From Luteolibacter sp. (lineage in GTDB: Bacteria; Verrucomicrobiota; Verrucomicrobiia; Verrucomicrobiales; Akkermansiaceae), in assembly GCA_030828305.1 (NCBI GenBank), contig JAURCU010000007.1, positions 1 through 47,319 of the forward strand: a stretch of 47,319 bases of DNA. The letters are read 5' to 3'. Under the pieces are notes generated by a model that saw only the letters and a list, made by a program, of their open reading frames with translations, was not told where the DNA came from and did not search any database. Of this stretch, positions 1 to 7,492 are shown piece by piece; position 1 is the stretch's first letter, and every line of letters begins with the position of its first letter. The position numbers were made by a program, and so were the translations under genes.

Positions 1-1410
1 CCCTGGATCCGAAGCCATGAGGACAACGGCAAGTGTGGCATGGCAGCCGTGCTCTTCAACCTGCTCAAGGAACCCGAGGGCTCGAAGTTCTTCTCGCGCA
101 TGAGCTTGGCCTCCCACGGGCTGGAGCGCGATGCCGGTCACACCGGCAACTTTTGGAACATGGCCTGGGCCATGCCTGGCGTCAACCAATCCGGGCCGCA
201 AGCCACCGGTGCCTGGATGAAGGAGTTCGGAACCTACTACTATGACATCGCCCGCACCCATGAGGGACTCTTCCCCCACCCCGGCCCGCCGCAGGCCACT
301 CCCGATGCCACCGCCAAATGGGACGCCAGCGGAGCCTATCTCCTGGCTTACGCCATGCCCCTGAAAAAACTCATTCTTACGGGCAGAAAACCCTCCACCT
401 CCAAGCAGCTTAGCGCCGAGGAGGCACGCTCCATCATCAGTGACGGGCGTGGCTACAGCCGGATCGGAAGCAAGTCCATCTACGAGGACGTAGCTGCCGA
501 GACCCTAATCGAACGTCTCGGATCTTGGTCTCCCGTCGTGCGTGAGCGTGCGGCGGAGGCGCTTGCGCGTCATGGGAAAATGCCCCTGGAGCCCATTATC
601 GCACTGCTCGACAGCAAGGATCTCAACACCCGCCTTGGAGCCTGCCAGGCTCTCGCACAGTTCGAAAAAAGTGCAGCACCCGCAGTGCCAAAGCTACGCG
701 AAACCCTCAAGGCCGAAGACATGTGGCTGCGCATCAAGGCTGCAGATGCGCTAGCCGCCATCGGCGAGGCAGCCAAGCCTGCGGCCACCGACTTGCTCAA
801 GATGCTCATCTGTGAGCCCGGCCCCGATGATCCACGCGCCATGGAACAACGCTACCTGTGCTTCGCCCTCTTCAACCGCGGAGGCTTGCTCAACAAAGAT
901 CTCAATGGAGTTGATCGTGCTCTCGCAATCAAGGCCATGAGTGTCGGGCTCACAAACGAGGACGGCCGTGCACGCGGCGCCATCTCGGGCATGTATGCCA
1001 AACTCACCGGGGAAGAGATCGCAAGCCTCATGCCCAACATCAATCGCTCGGTAATGGAACCCTCGCTGAGCGGCATCATGTTCTCGGACGGCAGCCGCAT
1101 GGAAGGGCTGAAACTTCTGGCGCAAAAAAGAATGGAGGAAGGGATTGACGCTAGCATGTATTGGCTCAAGACCCAGAACCACTGGGGCAGCCAGAAACGC
1201 ACGCCCATCCTGCTCGACATCCTTCTCGACTACGGCGTCCATGCCAAAGGCTGCATTGCGGAATTGGAAAATCTGGCTGCTGACTACGAGGCCGGAATTC
1301 CGATCTACTTTCCAAAGAAGTTGAGCCTGGAAAAGGCGAAGTGCGTGCGTGACGCCATCGTAAAACTCAAGGCCACCACCGAAAAACCGATACTGCAACG
1401 CATTGACTGA
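1..1410 (+). CDS. DUF6288 / HEAT-repeat protein (5' end cut by window)
   Basis: The reading frame is open from base 1, so the N-terminus lies outside the window; about 469 codons are visible. The start of the visible part (HEDNGKCGMAAVLFNLL, then GHTGNFWNMAWAMPGV) matches what I recall of DUF6288 proteins, which are large secreted or envelope proteins common in Verrucomicrobiota and Planctomycetota; their biochemical function is not known. From roughly visible residues 180 to 275 there are helical repeats of HEAT type (for example ERAAEALARHG and RLGACQALAQFEKSA), which usually form a protein-binding solenoid. No catalytic motif is evident. The family assignment is from recall of conserved text, not a search; the HEAT assignment is clear from the repeat spacing. 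Confidence 0.8.
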   Translation, partial: PWIRSHEDNGKCGMAAVLFNLLKEPEGSKFFSRMSLASHGLERDAGHTGNFWNMAWAMPGVNQSGPQATGAWMKEFGTYYYDIARTHEGLFPHPGPPQATPDATAKWDASGAYLLAYAMPLKKLILTGRKPSTSKQLSAEEARSIISDGRGYSRIGSKSIYEDVAAETLIERLGSWSPVVRERAAEALARHGKMPLEPIIALLDSKDLNTRLGACQALAQFEKSAAPAVPKLRETLKAEDMWLRIKAADALAAIGEAAKPAATDLLKMLICEPGPDDPRAMEQRYLCFALFNRGGLLNKDLNGVDRALAIKAMSVGLTNEDGRARGAISGMYAKLTGEEIASLMPNINRSVMEPSLSGIMFSDGSRMEGLKLLAQKRMEEGIDASMYWLKTQNHWGSQKRTPILLDILLDYGVHAKGCIAELENLAADYEAGIPIYFPKKLSLEKAKCVRDAIVKLKATTEKPILQRID

Positions 1411-1576
1411 AAAACCGCGGGATCTGGGACTCCAGGTGAAGAAGGTCCATCAACTCGCCGATCCAGCAGGCAAAGCCCTCAAATTTATTGGCGGCGATAA
1501 GGTGGGCAGCGTCCGTTTTCCGAAAAGTCCATCGACCCCGTAACTACCTTCGTGCTCATCAACATGAAAGTCACCC
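1411..1576 (+). other. Spacer with an out-of-frame continuation of the upstream ORF
   Basis: Directly after the DUF6288 stop, the neighbouring frame stays open for about 48 codons to a TAA near 1543 and reads like protein (LGLQVKKVHQLADPAGKAL, then FIGGDKVGSVRFPKS). A 12-base near-repeat (acYgaaaaaccg at 1378-1389 and 1406-1417, one mismatch) is spaced 28 bases apart, so both frames encode Thr-Glu-Lys-Pro at this point. This could be the remnant C-terminus of the gene displaced by a duplication or frameshift, or chance. There is no other gene in the spacer. Confidence 0.3.
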
Positions 1577-2497
1577 TCAAGTCCCCGCGGCTTTGAGGGA
1601 TTTCTCGATGAGCGCCTTGGAGGCGAGCACGCCGGGCACCGGTTTGAGCTTCTTGCCCTCCCACTCGATGGCGAGGATTCCCCTGTATTTCGAGGCAACG
1701 ATGATGTTGATGAGCTTTTGGTAATCGAAATCGGATTGGTTGCCTGTATCGTCAAAGCTGTGCATCTTGCAGGAGACCACCTCGCTGTGCGGCATCATGG
1801 CCTCGGTGCCGGCATAGATGTCGCCGCGCAGTTTGCCGTTGTCGGGCATCAGCCTGCAGTGCGGGTGCTTCAGGCCCTTGGCGATCTTGGCGAGAAATTC
1901 TCCCTGCTGGGTGCGCTTGGACGCCCCGGGCTCGATCGCCAGTTTCACATCCAACTTGGCGAGTTCGTCTGCAATGGGCTTGAGCGCTTCAACCGCGCCG
2001 CTCGCGGCCTCATCGAGCGTGCCGTTGTCGGGCACCCAGAGAAAGACGCGTAGGTAGCGCGCGCCAAGTGCTTGGGCGCGCTTGGCGGCCTCCACGATGT
2101 TCTTGTTGCCCTCAAGATCCTTGGCGGCCCCATTGACCGCCCCGGTCATCAGCAAAAAGAGATCACAACCGGCGTCAGCAGCGTTACCACGGATCTGCTC
2201 CAGATAGGCCATGTCGTTGAGCTTGTCCTTGGGCAGGCCACCTTCCCAATAATCAATGGCCCGGATGCCGAACTCATTCACCGTGAATTTGGGGTAGTCG
2301 AGCGGATCCAGTTCGCCAGACTTGAAAAGTTCACGCAGGGAATACTGAGACAAACCCATCACAAAGCGCGGCGGCGCGATATCCTCCTCGCCAAGCTTGA
2401 TGGTTTTGTTACATGAGCTGAAAGGCAGCAAGGAGGCGCCAAGCGAGGCGGCACCCGTGTTCGAGACGAAACGACGGCGGGAAATGGGAGCGTTCAT
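1577..2497 (-). CDS. Sugar phosphate isomerase/epimerase family, exported (Tat/lipoprotein-like N-terminus)
   Basis: A 306-residue protein. The start at 2497 was chosen because it gives a twin-arginine signal (PISRRRFVSNTGAASLGASL) followed by a possible lipobox ending SSC; the longer upstream frame only adds non-signal sequence. After the signal comes a xylose-isomerase-like TIM barrel of the AP endonuclease family 2 type, with KLAIEPGA and a final strand ILAIEWEG carrying acidic residues that in relatives bind a divalent metal. Members isomerise or epimerise sugars, or act on keto-sugars in secreted catabolic pathways; the substrate cannot be read here. It is divergent from the thioredoxin-like gene, with about 150 bp between the two starts that must hold both promoters. 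Confidence 0.85.
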   Translation of the reverse strand: MNAPISRRRFVSNTGAASLGASLLPFSSCNKTIKLGEEDIAPPRFVMGLSQYSLRELFKSGELDPLDYPKFTVNEFGIRAIDYWEGGLPKDKLNDMAYLEQIRGNAADAGCDLFLLMTGAVNGAAKDLEGNKNIVEAAKRAQALGARYLRVFLWVPDNGTLDEAASGAVEALKPIADELAKLDVKLAIEPGASKRTQQGEFLAKIAKGLKHPHCRLMPDNGKLRGDIYAGTEAMMPHSEVVSCKMHSFDDTGNQSDFDYQKLINIIVASKYRGILAIEWEGKKLKPVPGVLASKALIEKSLKAAGT

Positions 2498-2647
2498 GGG
2501 CAATGTGTTGAAGGAGTTGCACAAACCATTCAAAAAACCGGCATCGGGGGAAAGCAAACTCGCACCAATTCTGTCGTTTCGCAAAAATCCTTGGACAAAG
2601 GGGCGAGGCTGCCTGTGAATACCCTGCAAGCATCGTCGAACATCCCC

Positions 2648-3175
2648 ATGAAAGAAGTATTGCTCTCCCTCAGCCTGTTTTCGCTGGCAGCCATCGCATC
2701 CGCCCAGGACTTCTCATTCGCTTTTGAGGGTGACGCCAAACAACGCGAGCGCCTCAAGGAACTCCAAGGCAGCGATGAGCCTCCTGCCCTGCAGGTCGAA
2801 GGCTGGATGAATTCCGAGCCGCTAAGCCTCGACAAACTCAAGGGCAAGGTGGTGGTGCTCGACTTCTGGGCGACCTGGTGCGGCCCCTGCATCCGCAGCA
2901 TCCCCAAGACCAACGAACTGATGGAAAAGTGGGGAGACAAGCTTGTCATCATCGGCATCTGTCACCCACGCGGTTCGGACAAGATGGCGGCGGCGGCCAA
3001 GAAACACGGCATCAAGTTTCCCATCGCAATTGACCCGCAGGAAAAGACCGACCTGTCCTACATGGTGAACGGCTACCCGGACTACTTCATCATCGATCAA
3101 AACGGGAAGCTTGTCGTCGCCGACTGCGCCAATGACAAAGTCGAAGCCGTGGTCGAGAAGTTGCTCAAGCAATAA
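2648..3175 (+). CDS. TlpA-family thioredoxin-like protein, secreted
   Basis: A 175-residue protein. The ATG at 2648 opens a clear Sec signal peptide (KEVLLSLSLFSLAAIASAQ), whereas the longer frame from 2591 buries it. The thioredoxin-fold core begins near residue 48. FWATWCGPC places the redox pair at about Cys78 and Cys81, and GYPDYFII around residue 145 supplies the cis-proline loop. Such periplasmic proteins reduce disulfides or act in cytochrome c maturation. The next gene, which converges on it, encodes a c-type cytochrome, so a role in haem or cysteine redox handling is reasonable inference. Only one base separates the two stop codons. Confidence 0.88.
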   Translation: MKEVLLSLSLFSLAAIASAQDFSFAFEGDAKQRERLKELQGSDEPPALQVEGWMNSEPLSLDKLKGKVVVLDFWATWCGPCIRSIPKTNELMEKWGDKLVIIGICHPRGSDKMAAAAKKHGIKFPIAIDPQEKTDLSYMVNGYPDYFIIDQNGKLVVADCANDKVEAVVEKLLKQ

Positions 3176-3176
3176 A

Positions 3177-3536
3177 TCACTGCTGAGATCCACCGCCCGC
3201 GTTGTCGCTGGGCATTTGGCGTGCCGCCAGCAGATATTGCAACACGGCCTCCTCATCCTCGTGGTCGATTCCAGCATTCCAAGCCATGCCCGGCACCACG
3301 ATGTGCCAATCTCCCTCACTGACCTCGTGAGGTAGCAGGGGTTGCGGATGGCATTGCTGGCATTGCTTCTGATAGACCATGTAACCCCGCTGCAGATGTC
3401 CGAGATCTTGCCCGCTGAGACGCGCCATCTCTTCATTGGGGAACGGGCCATAACCGCCGTCAGTGATGGCGGGGGTGCAGGCGGCAATCAGGGCGAAGAC
3501 GGTGCCAAGGAGGGCAATGGAGTGGGCTTTTTTCAC
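3177..3536 (-). CDS. Small c-type cytochrome lipoprotein
   Basis: A 119-residue protein. The N-terminus is a lipoprotein signal with lipobox LIAAC (Cys20). A single haem-attachment motif CQQCH lies at residues 59-63, and a Met in VPGMAWNAG (about 84) is a plausible sixth haem ligand. The size fits a mono-haem electron-transfer protein tethered to a membrane, facing the periplasm. The C-terminal tail is low complexity (DNAGGGSQQ). It is convergent with the TlpA-like gene and divergent from the esterase gene. The electron donor and acceptor cannot be deduced from the window. Confidence 0.82.
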   Translation of the reverse strand: MKKAHSIALLGTVFALIAACTPAITDGGYGPFPNEEMARLSGQDLGHLQRGYMVYQKQCQQCHPQPLLPHEVSEGDWHIVVPGMAWNAGIDHEDEEAVLQYLLAARQMPSDNAGGGSQQ

Positions 3537-3629
3537 ACCTGAAGTCTATTGGAATGAGGCCCTGAAGGCAAGCCGGCCCCAAAGAGAATGTCAGCAACTT
3601 TTGCCGGGGCAGCGGGTTCAACCTCCACC

Positions 3630-4619
3630 ATGAGAACATTGATCGCCCTCCTCTGCTGCCTGCCCTTACTGTCCAGCGCCCAGACCTCCGAGACTTCAGA
3701 GGCACTGAAGAAGGCCCTAAAGAAATACCCCAAAGCCGACTCCAATGGAGATGGCATCCTCACCCGTGAGGAAGCCAAAGCCTTTCGTGACAAGGCCAAG
3801 GAGCTCCAGAAAGCACCGCAGGTCAAGATGCCTGAGTCGGCGGACAAGCACATCTACAAGACCGTTGAAGAGGTCAAACTCCCTCTCTACGTCTTCAAGC
3901 CCGAGGATCACAAAGCTGAAGACAAGAAACCCGCCATCGTGTTCTTCTTCGGCGGCGGCTGGAAGAATGGCAGCCCCAAACAATTCACTCCTCAATGCGA
4001 ACACCTGGCCAAGCGTGGCATGGTCGCCATCACCGTGGAGTACCGCGTCTCCTCACGCCATGAGGTAACTCCCGCTGATTGCGTGGAGGACGCCAAATCC
4101 GCCATGCGTTGGGTGCGCGCCAATGCCAAGAAGCTCGGCATCGACCCCAATCACATTGCCAGTGGTGGCGGCTCGGCCGGCGGCCACCTCGCTGTCTGCA
4201 CCGCCCTGATCGAGGACTTCAATGCCAATGATGACCCCAAGGTCAGCCCCGCACCCGATGCCATGGTGCTTTTCAATCCCGCCTTGGCCCTGGCTCCTCA
4301 CGAAGGTTTGTCCGATATGGCCAATGCTCACCTCACTACCCGCAGTCGAGAAAGCAAAGTTCCACCCAAGAAGATTTCACCACTCAGCCATGTCGACCAG
4401 AAGCAGGCCCCTTGCCTCATTCTTTTCGGCACCGATGATCGCCTGCTGGAGGGAGCCAAAGTCTTTCAGCAATACTCCAAGAAGGTCGGCAACACCTGTG
4501 AGCTCACCACTTACGAAGGCGCCGGGCACGGCTTCTTCAACAGCGGCAAGCACTACGACCTCACCTTGAAGGCCATGGACGACTTCCTGGTGAAGCTGGG
4601 CTGGCTGGAGAAGGGATAA
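3630..4619 (+). CDS. Secreted alpha/beta-hydrolase (esterase) with N-terminal EF-hand
   Basis: A 329-residue protein. The ATG at 3630 was preferred because it starts a signal peptide (RTLIALLCCLPLLSSAQ). Residues 37-48 (DSNGDGILTREE) form a complete EF-hand calcium loop, a common add-on in secreted Verrucomicrobiota and Planctomycetota enzymes. The hydrolase domain follows: an oxyanion-type glycine run (FFFGGGW, about 106-111), the nucleophile elbow GGGSAGG (Ser182), an acid in FGTDD (about 269) and the catalytic His in GAGHGFF (about 300). It resembles the BD-FAE/hormone-sensitive-lipase-like esterases that deacylate carbohydrates or small esters. Its stop lies directly against the stop of the convergent FAD oxidoreductase. 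Confidence 0.88.
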   Translation: MRTLIALLCCLPLLSSAQTSETSEALKKALKKYPKADSNGDGILTREEAKAFRDKAKELQKAPQVKMPESADKHIYKTVEEVKLPLYVFKPEDHKAEDKKPAIVFFFGGGWKNGSPKQFTPQCEHLAKRGMVAITVEYRVSSRHEVTPADCVEDAKSAMRWVRANAKKLGIDPNHIASGGGSAGGHLAVCTALIEDFNANDDPKVSPAPDAMVLFNPALALAPHEGLSDMANAHLTTRSRESKVPPKKISPLSHVDQKQAPCLILFGTDDRLLEGAKVFQQYSKKVGNTCELTTYEGAGHGFFNSGKHYDLTLKAMDDFLVKLGWLEKG

Positions 4620-6236
4620 TCACTTCTCCACCTTATCCGGCACTTCCAGAGGCATCCCCTGCTTCACGATCATGCCCTGAAGGGCGGGCACGTCGATGTC
4701 CTGCACGGTGCTCTTGTTCCTAATGGCAAGGGAGGCTGCCATGCCGCTGACTTCACCCAGGTGCATCCACGTGGGTTCCAGGCGGATGGCACAGAAGGCC
4801 ACGGCACTGGAGGACACGCAGACGGGCACCAGTAGGTTGTCGCATTCCTCCTGCTTGGGCGTGATGGCGCGGTAGGGAATGTCGAAGTTCATCCCCTTCT
4901 GCCAGATGCGGCCCTCGTTGATGAAGGAGTTCTTATCGTAGGCGTAGCGGGTGATGTGGTGGGAATCGATGTAGTGCGAGCCGATGTGGATAACTTCCTT
5001 CTTGTCGCGGGTCTTGGTGATGTCGTGCTGGGTGATCACCACCGGGCCGACCATGCGGCGCGCGGCGCGGATGTAGAGATACCAGGGCCAGTGGTCGTTG
5101 TCGGTCCACTCGTCCTTGCAAAAGCCGAAGGTGGCCATCTCCTTGCGCACCTTTTCGGGCATGCGCGGGTCGCTCTTCATGAACCACAGCAGACCGTGAG
5201 TGTAGTCGCGATACTTGCGGTGAATGGCTTCGCGTTCCTCGAAAGTGGCCTCGGCCCAGGCGGTCTGCACGCCGGGCATGTTCATCGAGACGATGGCCGC
5301 CTGCTTGTTGTTGCATTCGGCCTTCTTGCCGGGCATGCCGTAGAGCGCGAGCACGTTGTCGACCTTGGTCAGCTTGCCGTTCTGGAAGTTACCCAGAAGC
5401 AATTCATACTGCTTGGGGTCGTAGCGCTCGGGCTTCTGGATCTCGACCATGTTCTCGGGATCGAAGCTCAGATTGAGACGGATGTTGTAGCCGATGGGAT
5501 GCGGGCTGGCGGAAAATTCAGCGGGCGGCTTACCAGGCATGATGCCGGGCAGGAGCTTGCCGTCCTTGTCATAGGGGGCCACCGGAATGGGATCGTCGAG
5601 GTAGCGAACCCCGGCGAGGCTCTCCTTGTATTGGTCACGCGACTCGCGACCCATTGCATAGGACACACCCGCCTTGGCCATGAGGTCCCCTTCGTAAGTG
5701 CAATCGATGAAGACCTTGGCCTTGTAAGTGGTGTCGCCGCGCACGGTGAGCGACACGATCGAGGCCGCCTTCTTCTCCACCGACTTGAGGAGTTGCTCAA
5801 AGCGCACTTCCACGCCGGCCTCCTTGAGCATTTCGAGGAACACCTCTTCGGCGACCTTGGATTGCCAGGTGCGCGGGTAGCGCTGGTCTGGATGCTTGAG
5901 TTTGGTCCAGCCACGCGTGCGCAGATGAGCCCGCAGCAGAAACTTTTCACTGAGGCCACCAAAGGTGCGTGTGTCCATGTGCTCGGCCTCATCCCGGTTG
6001 AGCCCGCTGGTACTCAGCCCGCCCACGTGCATTGTCTGCTCCAGCAGCAACACCGAATGGCCATCACGAGCCGCGGCGATGGCAGCAGTGATGCCGGCCG
6101 GTGTGCCACCATAAACCACCACATCTCTGCTCACCTCGGTCGCGTGGCTGAGCAAACAAAAAACAAGTCCGGCAGCGATGACGCAAACAAAATGGATTGG
6201 CCTGGGAATAAGTTTTGGCACGTGAAACCATTTCAT
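4620..6236 (-). CDS. Secreted FAD-dependent oxidoreductase
   Basis: A 538-residue protein. The start at 6236 gives an N-terminal hydrophobic export signal (about residues 13-33, HFVCVIAAGLVFCLLSHA). The dinucleotide-binding Rossmann motif VVYGGTPAGITAAIAAA is at residues 40-56, followed by ARDGHSVLLLEQ with the acidic residue that binds the FAD ribose. This is the FAD_oxidored family that is abundant in Verrucomicrobiota and Planctomycetota; substrates are mostly unknown, and many sit in polysaccharide-degradation loci. The frame stays open upstream to 6512, but that extension is the antisense of the tRNA-Pro gene and was rejected. A second member of the same broad family is cut by the right end of the window. 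Confidence 0.87.
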   Translation of the reverse strand: MKWFHVPKLIPRPIHFVCVIAAGLVFCLLSHATEVSRDVVVYGGTPAGITAAIAAARDGHSVLLLEQTMHVGGLSTSGLNRDEAEHMDTRTFGGLSEKFLLRAHLRTRGWTKLKHPDQRYPRTWQSKVAEEVFLEMLKEAGVEVRFEQLLKSVEKKAASIVSLTVRGDTTYKAKVFIDCTYEGDLMAKAGVSYAMGRESRDQYKESLAGVRYLDDPIPVAPYDKDGKLLPGIMPGKPPAEFSASPHPIGYNIRLNLSFDPENMVEIQKPERYDPKQYELLLGNFQNGKLTKVDNVLALYGMPGKKAECNNKQAAIVSMNMPGVQTAWAEATFEEREAIHRKYRDYTHGLLWFMKSDPRMPEKVRKEMATFGFCKDEWTDNDHWPWYLYIRAARRMVGPVVITQHDITKTRDKKEVIHIGSHYIDSHHITRYAYDKNSFINEGRIWQKGMNFDIPYRAITPKQEECDNLLVPVCVSSSAVAFCAIRLEPTWMHLGEVSGMAASLAIRNKSTVQDIDVPALQGMIVKQGMPLEVPDKVEK

Positions 6237-6337
6237 CAGCTCAGCCACTCCTGCCAACGCAAATATTCTTGCATGGCGACAACCGAATTTGGCTTGCTTG
6301 CTGCTAGCCGGAACCATCCGGCACACGCCAAACATGT

Positions 6338-6414
6338 CGGGGCGTGGCGCAGTCTGGTAGCGCGCCTCGTTCGGGACGAGGAGGCCGTGGGTTCGAATCC
6401 CGCCGCCCCGACCA
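6338..6414 (+). tRNA. tRNA-Pro (anticodon CGG)
   Basis: The cloverleaf can be built by hand. The acceptor arms CGGGGCG (6338-6344) and CGCCCCG (6404-6410) pair perfectly. The anticodon stem CCTCG/CGAGG encloses the loop TTCGGGA with anticodon CGG at 6372-6374. The T-arm GTGGG-TTCGAAT-CCCGC is standard. The discriminator A is followed by a genomically encoded CCA (6412-6414). It decodes CCG proline codons. A terminator follows at once, so this is a single-gene transcript. Its 3' end is repeated 176 bp downstream. Confidence 0.97.
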
Positions 6415-6418
6415 TTTA
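6396..6418 (+). repeat. Direct repeat copy 1: 3' end of tRNA-Pro
   Basis: These 23 bases cover the tRNA T-arm end, acceptor 3' strand, CCA and four bases beyond. They recur without mismatch at 6572-6594. Duplicated tRNA 3' ends commonly mark integration sites of tyrosine-recombinase elements, but no integrase lies between the copies. Confidence 0.85.
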
Positions 6419-6424
6419 AAAAAC

Positions 6425-6447
6425 GCCTCCCGCAGGGAGGCTTTTTT
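6425..6447 (+). terminator. Rho-independent terminator of tRNA-Pro
   Basis: A 7-bp GC-rich stem (gcctccc at 6425-6431 with gggaggc at 6435-6441) closes a three-base loop and is followed by six T residues (6442-6447). It begins 11 bases after the CCA end, as expected for an intrinsic terminator of a single tRNA transcript. Confidence 0.92.
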
Positions 6448-6480
6448 ATTGGCGGCGGGATGAGCACGCAGTTCGAACGA

Positions 6481-6515
6481 CCGTAGGGTTGGAGAGCGCA
6501 GCGAACCAACAAATC
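6481..6515 (+). repeat. REP-like extragenic palindromic sequence
   Basis: The segment starts cgtagggttgg and ends cgaaccaac. It has GTTGG (6488-6492) and CCAAC (6506-6510) arms around a GC-rich centre containing gcgcagcg. The wording resembles the widespread extragenic palindromes of the gtaggg-ttgg...cgaaccaac type seen in many bacterial genomes. Only one copy is visible in this window, so repeat status is inferred from recall. Confidence 0.4.
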
Positions 6516-6571
6516 ATTCCAACCGGCCCCGGCGGGAGCCGCACACCTCGAGGATCGAGTGGAACGAGATC

Positions 6572-6594
6572 AATCCCGCCGCCCCGACCATTTA
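6572..6594 (+). repeat. Direct repeat copy 2: detached tRNA-Pro 3' end
   Basis: A perfect 23-base copy of 6396-6418. Just upstream, 6546-6563 reads CCTCG-AGGAT-CGAG-t-GG, which looks like a degraded anticodon arm of the same tRNA. The copy may therefore be the remains of a duplicated tRNA-Pro gene instead of a recombination site. A weak hairpin (agcc...ggct, 6601-6620) follows where a terminator would be. Confidence 0.85.
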
Positions 6595-6640
6595 TCAATC
6601 AGCCTCCCAACGCGAGTGGCTTTCGTGTATCAAATCCACC

Positions 6641-7105
6641 ATGCTCAAACGCATCATCTCTGGCGGCCAAACCGGCGCAGACGTCACCGCTCTGAAACTC
6701 ACCCTGGAGCACGGCTACCCTCACGGCGGTTGGTGCCCCAGAGGACGGCGCAGTCTCGCGGGGCCCATTCCTGCAAGTTGCCAACTCAGGGAAACACCTA
6801 GTAAAGACTACCTGCAGCGCACGGAGTAGAATGTCCGCGACTCGGATGGCACGGTCATCTTCACCCTGGGAGCTGAGGCCACCGGAGGCTCCCTCAAGAC
6901 CATCGAGTTCGCAAAAAAACACGGCAAACCCTGGCTGCATCTGGCTCGGGCCCATCGGAGCCTGGAATCCTCTGCCGCGCGACTGCTCTGCTTCGTTGAG
7001 GAGCACCGGATCGAGGAACTCAATGTGGCGGGTTCGCGCGAGAGCAAGGAGCCTGGAAACCACGATTGGACACGCGAAATCCTGAAAGCCGCGTTCTTTG
7101 CCTAA
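6641..7105 (+). pseudogene. YpsA/SLOG-type putative molybdenum carrier, interrupted by an in-frame amber codon
   Basis: The first part (LKRIISGGQTGADVTALKL, then HGGWCPRGRR) and the last part (NVRDSDGTVIFTLGAEATGG, then GKPWLHL) together match the putative molybdenum carrier (cpYpsA-related SLOG) family, which has a Rossmann-like nucleotide-binding fold. Both halves are in the same frame. They are separated only by a TAG at 6827-6829 (codon 63 of 155), where relatives carry Trp in RTEWNVRDSDG. One G-to-A change of TGG would produce this. Everything downstream stays open to a TAA at 7103-7105. It is either a very recent pseudogene, a read-through gene or a sequencing error. Its 3' end overlaps the next, convergent gene by four bases. 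Confidence 0.85.
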
Positions 7106-7398
7106 ATCAACTCGGCTGCAATCTCCATCCACTCTTCTTCGAGCGGATAACTCTCCGGCTTCGCCGGCTTGCCGGCGTTGCGATACCAGTAACAGGCATT
7201 GCCGTAATCGCCTTGCTGGCGGTGCAGCCAGGCATGAATCCAGGACCCCGCAGCCGTGTCGGCCAAGCTCTGACAATCGTCATGAGCCCGGTCCCACTCT
7301 CCGGCTTGAGCCAGCCACAGCACCCGGGCAGTCGGGCTGAGCCCTTCGGGCATGGATTGCTGATCGGCGGCGGATTGGGCGAGTTCCTCTGGGCTCAT
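7102..7398 (-). CDS. Conserved hypothetical protein (98 aa)
   Basis: A small acidic, soluble protein with no signal peptide. The segment HAWLHRQQGDYGNACYWYRN (about residues 57-76), rich in aromatic residues, is a pattern I recognise from conserved hypothetical proteins in diverse bacteria, where a short helical hairpin reminiscent of a TPR unit is predicted. No function is known to me. It converges on the YpsA-like pseudogene, and the two stop codons overlap. About 95 bp separate its start from the divergent pyrE. Confidence 0.72.
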   Translation of the reverse strand: MSPEELAQSAADQQSMPEGLSPTARVLWLAQAGEWDRAHDDCQSLADTAAGSWIHAWLHRQQGDYGNACYWYRNAGKPAKPESYPLEEEWMEIAAELI

Positions 7399-7492
7399 GG
7401 TCCATTCCTAGCAATTCATGCGCCACTCGCAAAGTCCTCATCGAGCACTTTCGACGCTTGCCCCCACGAAGCACTTTCACGAAGCTTTTGGC

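Noticed and set aside
751..1398. Minus-strand 215-codon frame
   Set aside because: Antisense shadow of the HEAT-repeat gene with no family resemblance.
4956..6419. Long plus-strand open frame of 487 codons
   Set aside because: It runs antisense to the clearly coding FAD oxidoreductase and into the tRNA; no family resemblance. It is a high-GC shadow.
6237..6512. N-terminal extension of the FAD oxidoreductase
   Set aside because: The extension is the antisense of the tRNA-Pro gene ([16 protein letters not shown] is the familiar mistranslation of it). The export signal starts at 6236.
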